NCBI RefSeq assembly: GCF_013364215.1
Contig: NZ_CP054923.1
Location: 4,402,001-4,466,000 of the forward strand
Reading direction: 5' to 3'
Length of the DNA: 64,000 nt
DNA from: Verrucosispora sp. NA02020
Lineage (GTDB): Bacteria > Actinomycetota > Actinomycetes > Mycobacteriales > Micromonosporaceae
Position 1 is the stretch's first letter; every line of letters starts with the position of its first letter. Positions 18,008 to 26,608 of this stretch are shown here, one piece after another. The translations under genes were made by a program, and so were the position numbers. The notes beneath the pieces are model-generated. The model ran no database searches. It was not told the DNA's origin and saw nothing but the letters and a program-made list of their open reading frames with translations.

Positions 18008-18036
18008 TCGACAAGGTCCACGGGCTGTTCTAGGCT
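18008..18036 (+). promoter_or_regulatory. Leaderless promoter of condensation gene 1
   Basis: TCGACA (18008-18013), a 17-base spacer, TAGGCT (18031-18036), then six bases to the GTG at 18043. No Shine-Dalgarno sequence is present. It sits back-to-back with the P450 promoter. Confidence 0.5.
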
Positions 18037-18042
18037 CGGTCC

Positions 18043-19359
18043 GTGGCTGAGCTCGTGCGTGAGGAACCCGCTTCCGTCGGTCAACGCCTCCTGGCCCTGA
18101 TGGACCACTACCGGGGTCGGGACAGCGCTCTCAACGAACAGGTGCTGTGGCGCCTGCGTGGCCCGTACGACCACGAGGCGATGACCCGGGCGGTGGCCGC
18201 CCTGACCGCCCGGCACGAGCCGCTGCGGACCACGTACCCGCGCGGTCGCCGGATGCGCCAGCAGATCCACGTGCCGCGCCCGGTGCCGGTGCCGGTGACC
18301 GACGTGTCGGCCGAGGCCGACCCGGGTGCCGCCGCCCGGGAGATCGTCGCCACCGAGGTCGCCACCGGGGTCGACGCCTCGGTGTGGCCGCTGCGGCCCC
18401 GGGTGGTCCGGCTCGACGCGGAGCACCACCTGGTGGTGCTCACCCTGCACCACTACTGCTCCGACGACTACTCCAACGCGTTGCTCGCCCGCGACCTGCG
18501 GTCCCTGTACGCCGTCGAGACCGGCGAGACGGTCGACCTGCCCGCCCCGCAGTGGCAGTACGCGCAGTGGGCCCGCTGGCAGGCCGACCAGCTCTCCGGC
18601 GCGAACCTGACCCGGCTCACCGACTACTGGACCGGCAAGCTGACCGGTGCGCGCCTGGTGGAACTGCCGGCCCGCCGGCGGCGTCCGGTGCCCGACGGCG
18701 AACCGCCGTGGATCTCGGTCGAGCACTACGTGGACGCCGAGACCACCGCCGCCCTGCGGCAGCTCGCCCGCCGGCACCGCACCACGCTCTTCCCGGTCAC
18801 GCTGGCGGTGTTCTACGCCCTGCTGTACGCCGAGACCGGCGCCGACGACCTCACCGTGGCCTCGCTGTTCGCCAACCGTTCGCAGCCACAGGTGCGCGAC
18901 ACGGTGGGCTTCTTCGCCAGCATGGTGTTGCTTCGGGAACGCTTCACGCCGGACACCACGCTGAGCGAGCTGATCGCCCAGGCCCGCACCACGGTGATGG
19001 ACGCGATGCGGCACCAGGACCTGCCACACCAGTTGCTCCCGCCGGACACCGTGGCGGGCGGCACCGGACGCACCGACGACGTGCTGTTCCAGCTGCTCGG
19101 CAGCCTGATGACCCGGGCGGACATGGCCGGTGAGGAACTGGACGACATGGAGGCCCAGCTCGAACGGCGGCGTTTCGCGCTGGAGTTCGTGGTGGTGCCG
19201 CAGGGCGACCAGCTCTCCGCGTTACTGTTGTGTTCCCGGGCCGAGTTCGATCCGCTGTGGGCGGACACCTTCGTCCGTGACTATGTCACCCTGGTGCGAC
19301 GCGCGGTCGCCGACGCCGACGTCCCGCTCGCCCGCCTGCGTGGCGCACCGGTGACCTGA
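18043..19359 (+). CDS. Stand-alone NRPS condensation domain, copy 1
   Basis: 438 aa, essentially a single condensation domain with no adenylation or carrier domain. The active-site motif HHYCSDDYS fits HHxxxDxxS near residue 140, and the second half holds the DxxVASLFANRSQP region expected of the C-terminal lobe. Free-standing C domains can form amide or ester bonds between a carrier-bound acyl group and a free or carrier-bound nucleophile, as SgcC5 does in C-1027 biosynthesis. A paralogue at 24-25.3 kb has the same architecture. The likely acyl carrier is the discrete ACP at 27.3 kb. The GTG start is set by the promoter geometry. The substrates are unknown. Confidence 0.88.
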   Translation: MAELVREEPASVGQRLLALMDHYRGRDSALNEQVLWRLRGPYDHEAMTRAVAALTARHEPLRTTYPRGRRMRQQIHVPRPVPVPVTDVSAEADPGAAAREIVATEVATGVDASVWPLRPRVVRLDAEHHLVVLTLHHYCSDDYSNALLARDLRSLYAVETGETVDLPAPQWQYAQWARWQADQLSGANLTRLTDYWTGKLTGARLVELPARRRRPVPDGEPPWISVEHYVDAETTAALRQLARRHRTTLFPVTLAVFYALLYAETGADDLTVASLFANRSQPQVRDTVGFFASMVLLRERFTPDTTLSELIAQARTTVMDAMRHQDLPHQLLPPDTVAGGTGRTDDVLFQLLGSLMTRADMAGEELDDMEAQLERRRFALEFVVVPQGDQLSALLLCSRAEFDPLWADTFVRDYVTLVRRAVADADVPLARLRGAPVT

Positions 19360-19366
19360 GCCCGCC

Positions 19367-19401
19367 GGCCCGCTCCGGGCCGGCACGACCCGGAGCGGGC
19401 C
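19367..19401 (+). terminator. Hairpin terminator after condensation gene 1
   Basis: A perfect 13-bp GC stem (19367-19379 with 19389-19401) with a 9-base loop, starting eight bases after the stop codon. Confidence 0.75.
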
Positions 19402-19403
19402 GA

Positions 19404-19588
19404 GAACCGGCCACCTTCAGCGCGCCGGACAACCACTGGGCACGCCAGGGCTGGACCAGCGCCCGGCTGGCCGGGTCACGCCCGGACAGCGGTCCGAGCT
19501 GCTCACCGAGGCGTGGCGGCGGCAGGCACCCCGACGCCTGGTCGCCGCGTTCGACGCGGCACATCCGGGCGGGGATGGCGTCGGGTAG
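19404..19588 (+). pseudogene. Remnant of an MmcQ/YjbR-family gene, frameshifted
   Basis: One frame reads TFSAPDNHWARQGW then SARLAG; after a shift near 19475 another frame reads RVTPGQRSELLTEAWRRQAP and then RRLVAAFDAAHP, ending at TAG 19586-19588. Joined, these match the C-terminal half of MmcQ/YjbR-like DNA-binding proteins, whose tail typically reads EAWR..APKRLV. There is no N-terminal half and no start codon; the preceding sequence is the terminator hairpin. It therefore looks like the decayed tail of a gene cut off when the cluster was assembled. The rest of the gap to 19817 is markedly AT-richer than its surroundings and holds nothing I can assign. Confidence 0.5.
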
Positions 19589-19817
19589 CGGTCTCGCCCG
19601 GCCGATCGCACAGGCGACACCCGACAGCGCAATTGATTGAACCTGCAATTATCGACATCGCACGAATCGAGCTATTCCCACTCGACGTGCCCGCACCGAC
19701 CGCAAATGCAAATTGCAGAACTCGCCGCGCGGATAATCCGGTTAAGTCTTTCTGAATCGGACCGAAACGGCACACATTAATTTTCGGACCGACCGACCCG
19801 CACCCCCGCAGATCCGG

Positions 19818-20258
19818 TCAGCCCCGATTCCGTCCGGCCAGTGGACCGGGGCACCCGCGCACCACCCGCGCCTCGGCAACCGCCGGACGTGACCTGCGCC
19901 GACGCACCAGGAACTGCAGGTGCAGCCGCAGCATGCGGCCGATCTGCTCGGACGCCACACCGCGTCCGCTCCGTCGCCCCTCCAGCATGGCCCGCTCCGC
20001 CCCGCAGCGCACGACCACCGCGGCCCCCGCCGCGCTCGCACCTGCCGCGACGTCGACCAACGAGGTGAAGCCCACCTCGTCCACCCCGGTGACGTCGGTC
20101 AGGTCCAGTTCCACCTGGTCGGGCAGCAGGTCACCATGGTCCAACATGTACTCGGCGACGCGGGTGACGTACCCCGCCGTGCTCCGGTCCACGCTGCCGC
20201 TGACGGAAATCGCTACGGCAGTTCTGCTCACCCTCCGGGCCTTGACCATAGGCAACAC
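19818..20258 (-). CDS. STAS-domain protein (anti-sigma-factor-antagonist-like)
   Basis: 146 aa. Residues about 12-105 follow the STAS pattern, including VELDLTDVTGVDEVGFTSLV. In SpoIIAA/RsbV proteins the loop reads D-S-x-G and the Ser is phosphorylated by an anti-sigma kinase; here it is D-E-V-G, so the acceptor is Glu. It may behave as a constitutively phospho-like partner, or have another binding role. The C-terminal 40 residues are Arg-rich and unlike the family. The GTG start has a very strong AGGAGGGGGG site. TATGGT on the minus strand at 20289-20284 is a plausible -10. No kinase partner is nearby. It faces the condensation gene convergently and is unlikely to be a biosynthetic enzyme. 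Confidence 0.7.
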   Translation of the reverse strand: MLPMVKARRVSRTAVAISVSGSVDRSTAGYVTRVAEYMLDHGDLLPDQVELDLTDVTGVDEVGFTSLVDVAAGASAAGAAVVVRCGAERAMLEGRRSGRGVASEQIGRMLRLHLQFLVRRRRSRPAVAEARVVRGCPGPLAGRNRG

Positions 20259-20683
20259 AATTCCCCCCTCCTGCTGATCTCACACCATAGAACGCACTCG
20301 CGCGGCATGGGAATAACCGATCGGCTTCAATACTGGGACATCCGCGTGCTATCTACGGCTGGTGATTCTGATGGACCACAATGCACGTTACTTTCCGTGC
20401 TTAGACAGGAAGTTCTCCGGCCGTCCCGCCCCGGTCCCGGCCGCCGGACCGTCGTCTCGACGGTGAGCAGCGTCGACGACGCGGGACCCCGGCCACCCGT
20501 ACCGCACGCGCGGCAGGCCGACGGGCGGCACCCCCCGACACCCGTCCGGGCGCCCCGGTCACCGGACGTGATCGGTCCCGGACCGTCGGCCGAACATCCG
20601 ACAAAAGTCGACGGAGCCCATGACCCGCACGGATCGGACGTCCTGACCGGACCGACGGAGTGTGTGGTGTGTCGTCATCGGTC
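20259..20683. other. Long intergenic region between the STAS gene and P450 copy 2
   Basis: About 425 bases without a supportable gene. The left 130 bases are AT-richer and hold the STAS promoter. The right part is GC-rich but none of its open frames has actinomycete-like protein content or a ribosome site. Confidence 0.5.
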
Positions 20684-20713
20684 TTGCCGGACGGCGGTAA
20701 AACGACAGACACT
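20684..20713 (+). promoter_or_regulatory. Leaderless promoter of P450 copy 2
   Basis: TTGCCG (20684-20689), an 18-base spacer, GACACT (20708-20713), then six bases to ATG 20720. It shares the TTGCCG -35 with the promoter of P450 copy 1. Confidence 0.5.
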
Positions 20714-20719
20714 AGGCGG

Positions 20720-21916
20720 ATGAGCGCACCGACCCTCGCACCCCGGTTCGACGCCCTGGACCCGAACGTCGTCGAGGACCCCTATCCCGAGTACGCCCGG
20801 CTGCGCGCCGCCGGCCCGCTGTGCCGGATCGGGCCGGGCAGTTGGGGTGTCACCCGCTTCGCCGACGTGGTGGCCCTGCAACACGACCCCCGGCTGGGCA
20901 GCGAGTTCCCCGCCGGCTACCACGAGGTGTCCGTGGGCGACGGCCCCGCCAGTGCCTTCTTCCAGCGCATCATGCTCTATCGCGATCCGCCCGACCACGT
21001 CCGGCTGCGTCGGCTGATGAGCCGCGCGTTCAGTCCCGCGGTCGTCCGCCAACTGCGGTCCTACGTCGAGGAACTGGTCGACGAGATGCTCGTCCCGGCC
21101 GTGGCGGCGGGCCGGATGGACCTGGTCCCCGAACTGGCCTACCCGCTGCCGGTCCGGGTGGTCTGCCGACTGATGGGCATCCCGCCGGAGTCCACCGACG
21201 ACGTCCGCCGGCACGCGATGAACCTCGGTCGCGCCTTCACCGCCGTGGTCCCCGAGCACGCCCGCGCCGACGCCGACGTGGCCGTACGCTGGCTGCGCGA
21301 GCACATCGGCGACCTGCTCGACCAGCGCCGCTCCCGTCGGGGCGACGACCTGCTCTCCCGGCTGCTCGACGTGGAGGAGTCCGGCGACAGCCTGAGCCAC
21401 GACGAGATCGTGGACAACACCGTCTTCTCGTTCTTCGCCGGTTTCGAGACCACCGTGCACATGATCACCACCGGTACCGCCGCGCTGCTGGCCCACCCGG
21501 ACCAGCTCGACCGGCTACGGGCCGACCCGGCCCTGGCGACCACCGCGGTCGACGAGTTCCTGCGCTGGGACGCCCCGATCCAGGGCACGGCCCGCTACGT
21601 GCACGAGCCCATCGAGATCGGCGGGCGCACGGTACGCAGAGGGCGGGTCCTGGTGCTCATGATCGGCTCGGCGAACCACGACGAGCGCCGGTTCACCCGG
21701 CCGGACCGGCTGGACGTGGGCCGCACCGACAACCCACACCTCGCCTTCGGCGGCGGCGCCCACCTCTGCCTCGGTGCCTTCCTGGCCCGGATGGAGGGGG
21801 CCGTGGTGTTCGACCGGCTGGCCCGCCTCGCCGTGCTCGAACCGGACGGCCCGACCGTACGCGAACGCGACACCCCGTTCCGCGCGTACGCCTCGGTGCC
21901 GATCCGGCTCGGCTGA
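20720..21916 (+). CDS. Cytochrome P450, copy 2
   Basis: 398 aa. I-helix FAGFETT near residue 239, ExxR as EFLR near 278, heme loop FGGGAHLCLG near 344. Both P450s of this locus share the unusual GFETT I-helix and the same N-terminal pattern (DPYPEYARLR), so they are likely paralogues with divided labour, for example two oxidations of one scaffold. ATG 20720 was chosen on promoter geometry; an upstream in-frame GTG at 20660 adds sequence unlike P450s. A hairpin follows at once, and the next two genes are on the opposite strand. No redox partner is encoded in the region. Confidence 0.9.
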   Translation: MSAPTLAPRFDALDPNVVEDPYPEYARLRAAGPLCRIGPGSWGVTRFADVVALQHDPRLGSEFPAGYHEVSVGDGPASAFFQRIMLYRDPPDHVRLRRLMSRAFSPAVVRQLRSYVEELVDEMLVPAVAAGRMDLVPELAYPLPVRVVCRLMGIPPESTDDVRRHAMNLGRAFTAVVPEHARADADVAVRWLREHIGDLLDQRRSRRGDDLLSRLLDVEESGDSLSHDEIVDNTVFSFFAGFETTVHMITTGTAALLAHPDQLDRLRADPALATTAVDEFLRWDAPIQGTARYVHEPIEIGGRTVRRGRVLVLMIGSANHDERRFTRPDRLDVGRTDNPHLAFGGGAHLCLGAFLARMEGAVVFDRLARLAVLEPDGPTVRERDTPFRAYASVPIRLG

Positions 21917-21938
21917 CCGGCCCGCCGGAGCGGGCCGG
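21917..21938. terminator. Hairpin terminator between P450 copy 2 and the O-methyltransferase
   Basis: A 9-bp GC stem (21917-21925 with 21930-21938) and a 4-base loop, directly after the P450 stop and before the convergent methyltransferase stop. Confidence 0.65.
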
Positions 21939-21965
21939 TACGTCCGAGGTCCCCTGCCGGACGGC

Positions 21966-22985
21966 TCAGTCGGCCGGCAGGGCCTCGATCGCGGTCAGCG
22001 TGGGAGTGCCGATGACCTGGGTCAGCCGCAGCCCGGCCCGCTCCAGCAACCGACCGGTCTCCTCCGCGCTGCGGTGCGCGCCGCCGGTGAGCACCATCGC
22101 GTGCACGTCGAAGAGCTTCGCCATGTCGAAGGCGTCGCCGGGCGGGAGCACCGCCTCCAGCAGGACCAGCCGCGAGTCGGGCCGCATCGCGGTGCGCACG
22201 GTGGCGAGGATGCGGGTCGCGTCGTCGTCGTCGAAGCCCGGCAGCACCGTCTTGAGCAGGTAGCCGTCGCCGCCTGCGGGCACCGTGCCGAAGGCGTCGC
22301 CGGGCACCACCTCGCAGCGGTCGGCCACGCCGGCCTCGGCCAGCACCTTCGGCGCGCCCGCCACCACGTGCGGCAGGTCGAACAGCACCCCTCGCACCCC
22401 GGGGAAGCGGGTGAGCAGGCCGGCCAGGAAACCACCGGTCCCGCCGCCGACGTCCACCAGCGTGCCGAACCGCCGCCACGGGTACGCCCCGAGCACGGTC
22501 CGCAGGTGCAGGTGGTTCACGCTGCGCATCCAGTCGTCGACCCGGGCGCTCTCCTGCGGGTGGTCGGCGAGGTAGCTCCAGTAGTCCTGGCCGTGCACGT
22601 GCCCGAAGGCCGGTTCCCCGGTGCGCAGCGTGTGCCCGATCGCGGCCCAGGCCCGTACGTCGGAGTCGAGCAGCGCGAAGCTGTCGCGCAGCGACATCGG
22701 ATGGTCGCCGCGCAACGGCTCGGCCAGCGGCGTGAGCGCGAAGGTGGCGTCGGCGACCTCGCTGAACACGCCCCGGGCGGCCAGCGCCCGCAGCAGGCGC
22801 AGCAGCGCCCCGGCATGCGCGCCGGCCGAGGCGGCCAGCTCCGACACCGGTCGTGGACCGTCCACCAGCAGGTCGGCGATGCGCAGGTCGCAGGCGGCCC
22901 GCAGGGCGAACGGGGTGATCTGGTCACCCAACTCGCCGAGCCGGACCACGGCGGTCAGGTCGAGACTGCGTCGGGCGGCCGTCAT
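21966..22985 (-). CDS. SAM-dependent O-methyltransferase (plant-COMT-like family)
   Basis: 339 aa. N-terminal dimerization winged-helix region (residues 1-110), then the SAM-binding LVDVGGGTGGFLAGL near residue 178 and a C-terminal region with LLEAVLPPGD and DVHAMVLTGG, as in the small-molecule O-methyltransferase family 2 common in antibiotic clusters. It would methylate a hydroxyl on an aromatic or polyketide-like substrate; an N-hydroxyl is also possible given its partner. Its ATG overlaps the stop of the diiron oxygenase gene (ATGA), so the two are translationally coupled and probably work in sequence: oxygenation, then methylation. Confidence 0.88.
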   Translation of the reverse strand: MTAARRSLDLTAVVRLGELGDQITPFALRAACDLRIADLLVDGPRPVSELAASAGAHAGALLRLLRALAARGVFSEVADATFALTPLAEPLRGDHPMSLRDSFALLDSDVRAWAAIGHTLRTGEPAFGHVHGQDYWSYLADHPQESARVDDWMRSVNHLHLRTVLGAYPWRRFGTLVDVGGGTGGFLAGLLTRFPGVRGVLFDLPHVVAGAPKVLAEAGVADRCEVVPGDAFGTVPAGGDGYLLKTVLPGFDDDDATRILATVRTAMRPDSRLVLLEAVLPPGDAFDMAKLFDVHAMVLTGGAHRSAEETGRLLERAGLRLTQVIGTPTLTAIEALPAD

Positions 22986-23953
22986 GCGAGTTTCCCCCTT
23001 CGGATGCGCAGTCGCTCACCGGCGAACTGCAGCAGGCCCAGTTTGTCCAGTCCGGTGCGGACCGGCTCGGTCATCAGGCCGATCTGCCCGAGCGCCACCG
23101 CGACCCGGGAGAAGACCGCCTGTCGGTACTTGATCATCAGGTCGTGGTTGGTGGCGAAGGCGACGCCCTCGGCGCGGTCGACCTCCAGCCGCTCCCAGAT
23201 GTCGTCGAGCAGGAACCGCCGACGGATCAGGGCCGCGGCGTCCAGGACCAGTTCCTCCCGCTCGGCCCGCTCGGCCGAGGTGAGCTGGTCGTAGAGCCCG
23301 GAGAGGGAGAGCACGCCGAAGGTGACGTGCCGGGCCTCGTCCCGGGCCACGAGATGGGTCAGCTCCTTGATCAGCGGGTCGTGGAAACTGCTGTTGGAGA
23401 GCCGGAACGAGGCCATCGCGATCGCCTCCACCATGATCTGCATCCCGAGCGCCGTGACGTCCCATCGCGAGTCGGACAGGATGTCGGTGAGCAGCTCGCG
23501 CAGCGGCGCGGAGACCGGGTAGGGCTCGGGGATCTTCTCCCGCAGGTACCTGGAGAAGACCTCGACGTGCCGGGCCTCGTCCACCGCCTGGGTGGCGGCG
23601 TAGAACTTGCTGTCCAGATCCGGCACGGTCTCCACCAGCCGGGCCGCGACGATCATCGCGGCCTGCTCGCCGTGCAGGAACTGACTGACCATCCAGGACT
23701 GGAACTCCCACCGGAACGCGTCCCAGGCCCGGGGACCCCGCGGTGCCAGTGGCGACGCGGCGAACGCGGCCATCGCGAAGGCGGAGTCGTCCGGCAGCGG
23801 TTCGCCGAACGGCACCGGCACCGACCAGTCCACGTCGGTGACCTTCCACTGGGCCGCCTTGGCCCGTTCGTAGAGCGCCACGAGCCGGGGATCGGAGGCT
23901 TCGTAGTCCCAGGTGAGTGTGGTGTCGACGCGGGCCGGCACAACAAAGCTCAT
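22982..23953 (-). CDS. AurF/CmlI-type ferritin-like diiron oxygenase
   Basis: 323 aa. Two copies of E-x28-DEARH are present (around residues 87-120 and 160-195), the spacing expected of the four-helix diiron site of AurF and CmlI, which oxidise aryl amines to hydroxylamine, nitroso or nitro groups. The metal ligands all seem to be there. The start ATG 23953 has no ribosome site and lies seven bases from a good -10, so it is probably leaderless. Coupled to an O-methyltransferase and divergent from a condensation domain, it may create an N-O bond on an amine-bearing intermediate. Other reactions of this superfamily, such as C-hydroxylation, cannot be excluded. Confidence 0.75.
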   Translation of the reverse strand: MSFVVPARVDTTLTWDYEASDPRLVALYERAKAAQWKVTDVDWSVPVPFGEPLPDDSAFAMAAFAASPLAPRGPRAWDAFRWEFQSWMVSQFLHGEQAAMIVAARLVETVPDLDSKFYAATQAVDEARHVEVFSRYLREKIPEPYPVSAPLRELLTDILSDSRWDVTALGMQIMVEAIAMASFRLSNSSFHDPLIKELTHLVARDEARHVTFGVLSLSGLYDQLTSAERAEREELVLDAAALIRRRFLLDDIWERLEVDRAEGVAFATNHDLMIKYRQAVFSRVAVALGQIGLMTEPVRTGLDKLGLLQFAGERLRIRRGKLA

Positions 23954-23960
23954 ACGACAC

Positions 23961-23989
23961 AAGGTACCCAGAGACCTCACCGATGCCAA
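23961..23989 (-). promoter_or_regulatory. Leaderless promoter of the diiron oxygenase
   Basis: Minus strand TTGGCA (23989-23984), a 17-base spacer, TACCTT (23966-23961), then seven bases to the ATG. The geometry is the same as at P450 copy 1. Confidence 0.6.
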
Positions 23990-24006
23990 TGCGGTGACGC
24001 TATGGT
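23977..24006 (+). promoter_or_regulatory. Leaderless promoter of condensation gene 2
   Basis: TATGGT (24001-24006) lies six bases before the GTG at 24013, the same spacing as at condensation gene 1. The -35 (TCACCG, 23977-23982, 18-base spacer) is poor. It overlaps the divergent oxygenase promoter. Confidence 0.45.
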
Positions 24007-24012
24007 CCGTGC

Positions 24013-25320
24013 GTGGAGACACAACAGACACCAGCTTCCGTGGCCCAACGACTCCTCTGGATGATCAAGCACTACCGCACCGACTTCGGTGCGCTGAGCT
24101 GCCCGCTGCTGTGTCGGCTCACCGGTCGGGTCGACGCCGACGCGCTGGACGCCGCGTTGTCCGCCCTCACCGCCCGGCACGAGTCGCTGCGCACCACCTT
24201 CACCGGTCGGGGCGCGCGGTTGGCCCAGGTCGTGCACCCGCCGGCACCGGCCGCCGCCCGCCGGGTGGACCTGTCCGACCGGCCGGACCCGGCCGCCGCA
24301 GTCGACCAGGCGGTACGCGCCGAGCTGCGCACCGCGATCGACCCGACCGAGTGGCCCTCCCGCAGCACGCTGTGGCGGCTCGGGCCGGACGAGCACGTGC
24401 TCTGCCTGAACCTGCACCACCTGGTGACCGACGCCTGGTCCACCGGAATCCTCTTCCGGGACCTCGGCATGCTCTACGCGCAGGCCAGCGGCGTACCGAC
24501 CCGGCTGCCCGCCACCGGCTGGCAGTACGCGGCCTTCGTCCGGTGGCAGCAGGAACTGCTCGACGGCGACGGGCTGCGCCGGCACCGGGAGTACTGGCGG
24601 CGGCAGCTGACCGGCAGCGAACTGCCGGCGGTGGGCACGTCCGCCGTCGCGCCCTCGGCCTCGGACGGCCCGACCACCTCCGACGTGGCGGTCGACCTGG
24701 ACCGGGAGGCGGTGGCCCGGCTGCGCGCCCTGGCCCGGACCCAGCGGACCACCCTGTTCTCGGTGCTGCTGGCGGTCTTCTATCACCACCTGCACCGCAT
24801 CACCGGCCAGGACGACCTGGCGGTGGCCTCGATGTTCGCCAACCGGTCGCGTCCCGAGCTGCGGGAGACCGTCGGCCTGCTGGCCAACATGGTGCTGCTG
24901 CGGGCCCGGGTCGGGCAGGCCGAGACCTTCGCCGACCTGGTCGGGCAGGCGCATGCGGCGGCCATCGGCGCCTTCACCTACCAGGACCTGCCGTACCAGA
25001 TGTTGCCGCTGGACGTGGTGCAGACCGGCGGGCGGCGCGCCGACGACGTGCTGTTCAACGTGATGGCCGAGGTGCAGCACCGGACGGTGTCGGCGGGCCT
25101 CGGGTTCGAACTGCTGGTGCCGCCCGGGTTGGGCAGCCGGTTCCAGTTCGAGCTGGCGGTGGCCCCGGTCGGCCCGGCGGACCTGCGGGCGGTGTTCTAC
25201 CACAGCACCGCCGCGTACCCGCCCGCCGAGGCCCACGCGTTCCTCGCCGGCTACGCCGACCTGGCCGCCCGGCTGGCGGCCGAACCGACCGCACCGCTGC
25301 GGACCAGGCGCGGCGGCTGA
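24013..25320 (+). CDS. Stand-alone NRPS condensation domain, copy 2
   Basis: 435 aa, one condensation domain only. HHLVTDAWS matches HHxxxDxxS near residue 140, and DDLAVASMFANRSRPEL is the counterpart of the segment in copy 1, so the two are paralogues of similar length. Having two free C enzymes with a single discrete ACP and no adenylation domain in this region suggests two separate acyl-transfer or amide-forming steps on carrier-bound substrates made elsewhere, perhaps by the NRPSs at the left. No Shine-Dalgarno site precedes the GTG; the start follows from the promoter. The flavin monooxygenase gene lies 175 bases downstream on the same strand. Confidence 0.88.
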   Translation: METQQTPASVAQRLLWMIKHYRTDFGALSCPLLCRLTGRVDADALDAALSALTARHESLRTTFTGRGARLAQVVHPPAPAAARRVDLSDRPDPAAAVDQAVRAELRTAIDPTEWPSRSTLWRLGPDEHVLCLNLHHLVTDAWSTGILFRDLGMLYAQASGVPTRLPATGWQYAAFVRWQQELLDGDGLRRHREYWRRQLTGSELPAVGTSAVAPSASDGPTTSDVAVDLDREAVARLRALARTQRTTLFSVLLAVFYHHLHRITGQDDLAVASMFANRSRPELRETVGLLANMVLLRARVGQAETFADLVGQAHAAAIGAFTYQDLPYQMLPLDVVQTGGRRADDVLFNVMAEVQHRTVSAGLGFELLVPPGLGSRFQFELAVAPVGPADLRAVFYHSTAAYPPAEAHAFLAGYADLAARLAAEPTAPLRTRRGG

Positions 25321-25495
25321 CGCCCCGGCCCAGAAGCGCCACACAACACGACACTGGCGTCACACACTCTTGACACCGCATCCGGGTGCTGGGAGGCTTC
25401 GACCAGCCCTACCTGGTAGCGCGCAGGGAGCGGGGGTGCCTGTACCCGCCGGACGCGACCGCTCACACGACAACTGCTGTGACAGGAAGGTCCAC

Positions 25496-26608
25496 ATGCC
25501 ACTTCACCTGCACTGGTTCCTCCCGTCCCACGGTGACGGCCGTGAGGTGGCGAAGACCCCGCAGGGCGCGCCCGTCGACCCGGCGGAGAACGTCCGGCGC
25601 GCGCCGGACATCGACTACCTGGCGCAGGTCGCGGGAGCCGCCGACCGCTTCGGCTTCACCGGCGCCCTGGTGCCGACCGGGCTGTTCTGCGAGGACCCCT
25701 GGCTGGTGTCGGCCGCCCTGGCGGACCGGACCCGTCGGCTGCACTTCATGGTCGCCGTACGCCCCGGCTCGGTGGCGCCGACGGTGGCCGCGCAGATGGC
25801 CGCCACCCTGCAACGCCTCTCCGGTGGTCGGCTGCTGCTCAACGTGGTCACCGGCGGCGACCCCGACGAGCAGCTGCGCTACGGCGACTGGCTCGACCAC
25901 GACCAGCGTTACGCCCGCGCCGAGGAGTTCCTCGACGTCTTCGGCCGCGCCTGGTCCGGTGGCACGTACGACTTCGAGGGCACCCACTACCGGGTACGGG
26001 CCGGTCGGCTGACCCGGGGACATCCGGTCACCCCGCCGGTCTTCCTCGGTGGGTCCTCGGCCGCCGCGCACGACGTGGCCGCCCGGCACGCCGACGTCTA
26101 CCTGGCCTGGGGCGAACCCCCCGAGCAACTGGCCGCCCTGGTGAAGAAGGTCCGGGACCGGGCCGACGCGCAGGGCCGCGAGCTGTCCTACGGATCCCGG
26201 TTCCACGTGATCAGCCGGGACACCGCCGAGGAGGCGTGGGACGTCGCGCACCGCCTGGTGGCCGGGATGCACCCGGACACCATCGCCGCCGCCCAGCGGC
26301 GCTTTGCGCGCACCGAGTCCGAGGGGCAACGCCGGATGGCCGCCCTGCACCAGGGCCGGACCGACAGCCTCGAGGTCTACCCGAACGTGTGGGCCGGCTA
26401 CGGGCTGGTCCGCCCCGGCGCCGGAGCCGCGCTGGTCGGCAGCCACGTCGAGGTGGCCGACCGGATCGAGGAGTACCACGCCCTCGGACTGGACCATCTG
26501 ATCCTCTCCGGCCAGCCGCACCTGGAGGAGGCGTACACCTTCGGTGAGGGTGTGCTGCCGATCCTCCGCCGGCGGGGACTGCTGGCCGACCCGGAAGGAG
26601 ACCGGTGA
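25496..26608 (+). CDS. Luciferase-like FMNH2-dependent monooxygenase (SsuD-like)
   Basis: 370 aa from ATG 25496 with GGAAGG five bases upstream. The sequence follows the TIM-barrel alkanesulfonate monooxygenase family: FHLHWFLP-like start (LHLHWFLPSHGDGRE), LNVVTGGDPDEQLRYGDWLD, HDQRYARAEEFLDV and a late NVWAGYGLVRPGAGAALVGS. SsuD cleaves alkanesulfonates with FMNH2 and oxygen; family members in biosynthetic clusters also hydroxylate or N-oxidise. The flavin reductase is the next gene, overlapping by GTGA, so it forms a two-component system. TTGACA at 25370 is a plausible -35. In this context a biosynthetic oxidation is at least as likely as sulfur scavenging. Confidence 0.88.
   Translation: MPLHLHWFLPSHGDGREVAKTPQGAPVDPAENVRRAPDIDYLAQVAGAADRFGFTGALVPTGLFCEDPWLVSAALADRTRRLHFMVAVRPGSVAPTVAAQMAATLQRLSGGRLLLNVVTGGDPDEQLRYGDWLDHDQRYARAEEFLDVFGRAWSGGTYDFEGTHYRVRAGRLTRGHPVTPPVFLGGSSAAAHDVAARHADVYLAWGEPPEQLAALVKKVRDRADAQGRELSYGSRFHVISRDTAEEAWDVAHRLVAGMHPDTIAAAQRRFARTESEGQRRMAALHQGRTDSLEVYPNVWAGYGLVRPGAGAALVGSHVEVADRIEEYHALGLDHLILSGQPHLEEAYTFGEGVLPILRRRGLLADPEGDR

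Noticed and set aside
19640..19755. Short open frame reading IDIARIELFPLDVP, reminiscent of an enolase-superfamily N-terminus
   Set aside because: Only about 14 residues look similar, no start or ribosome site, and the rest shows no family features; kept as an AT-rich remnant only.
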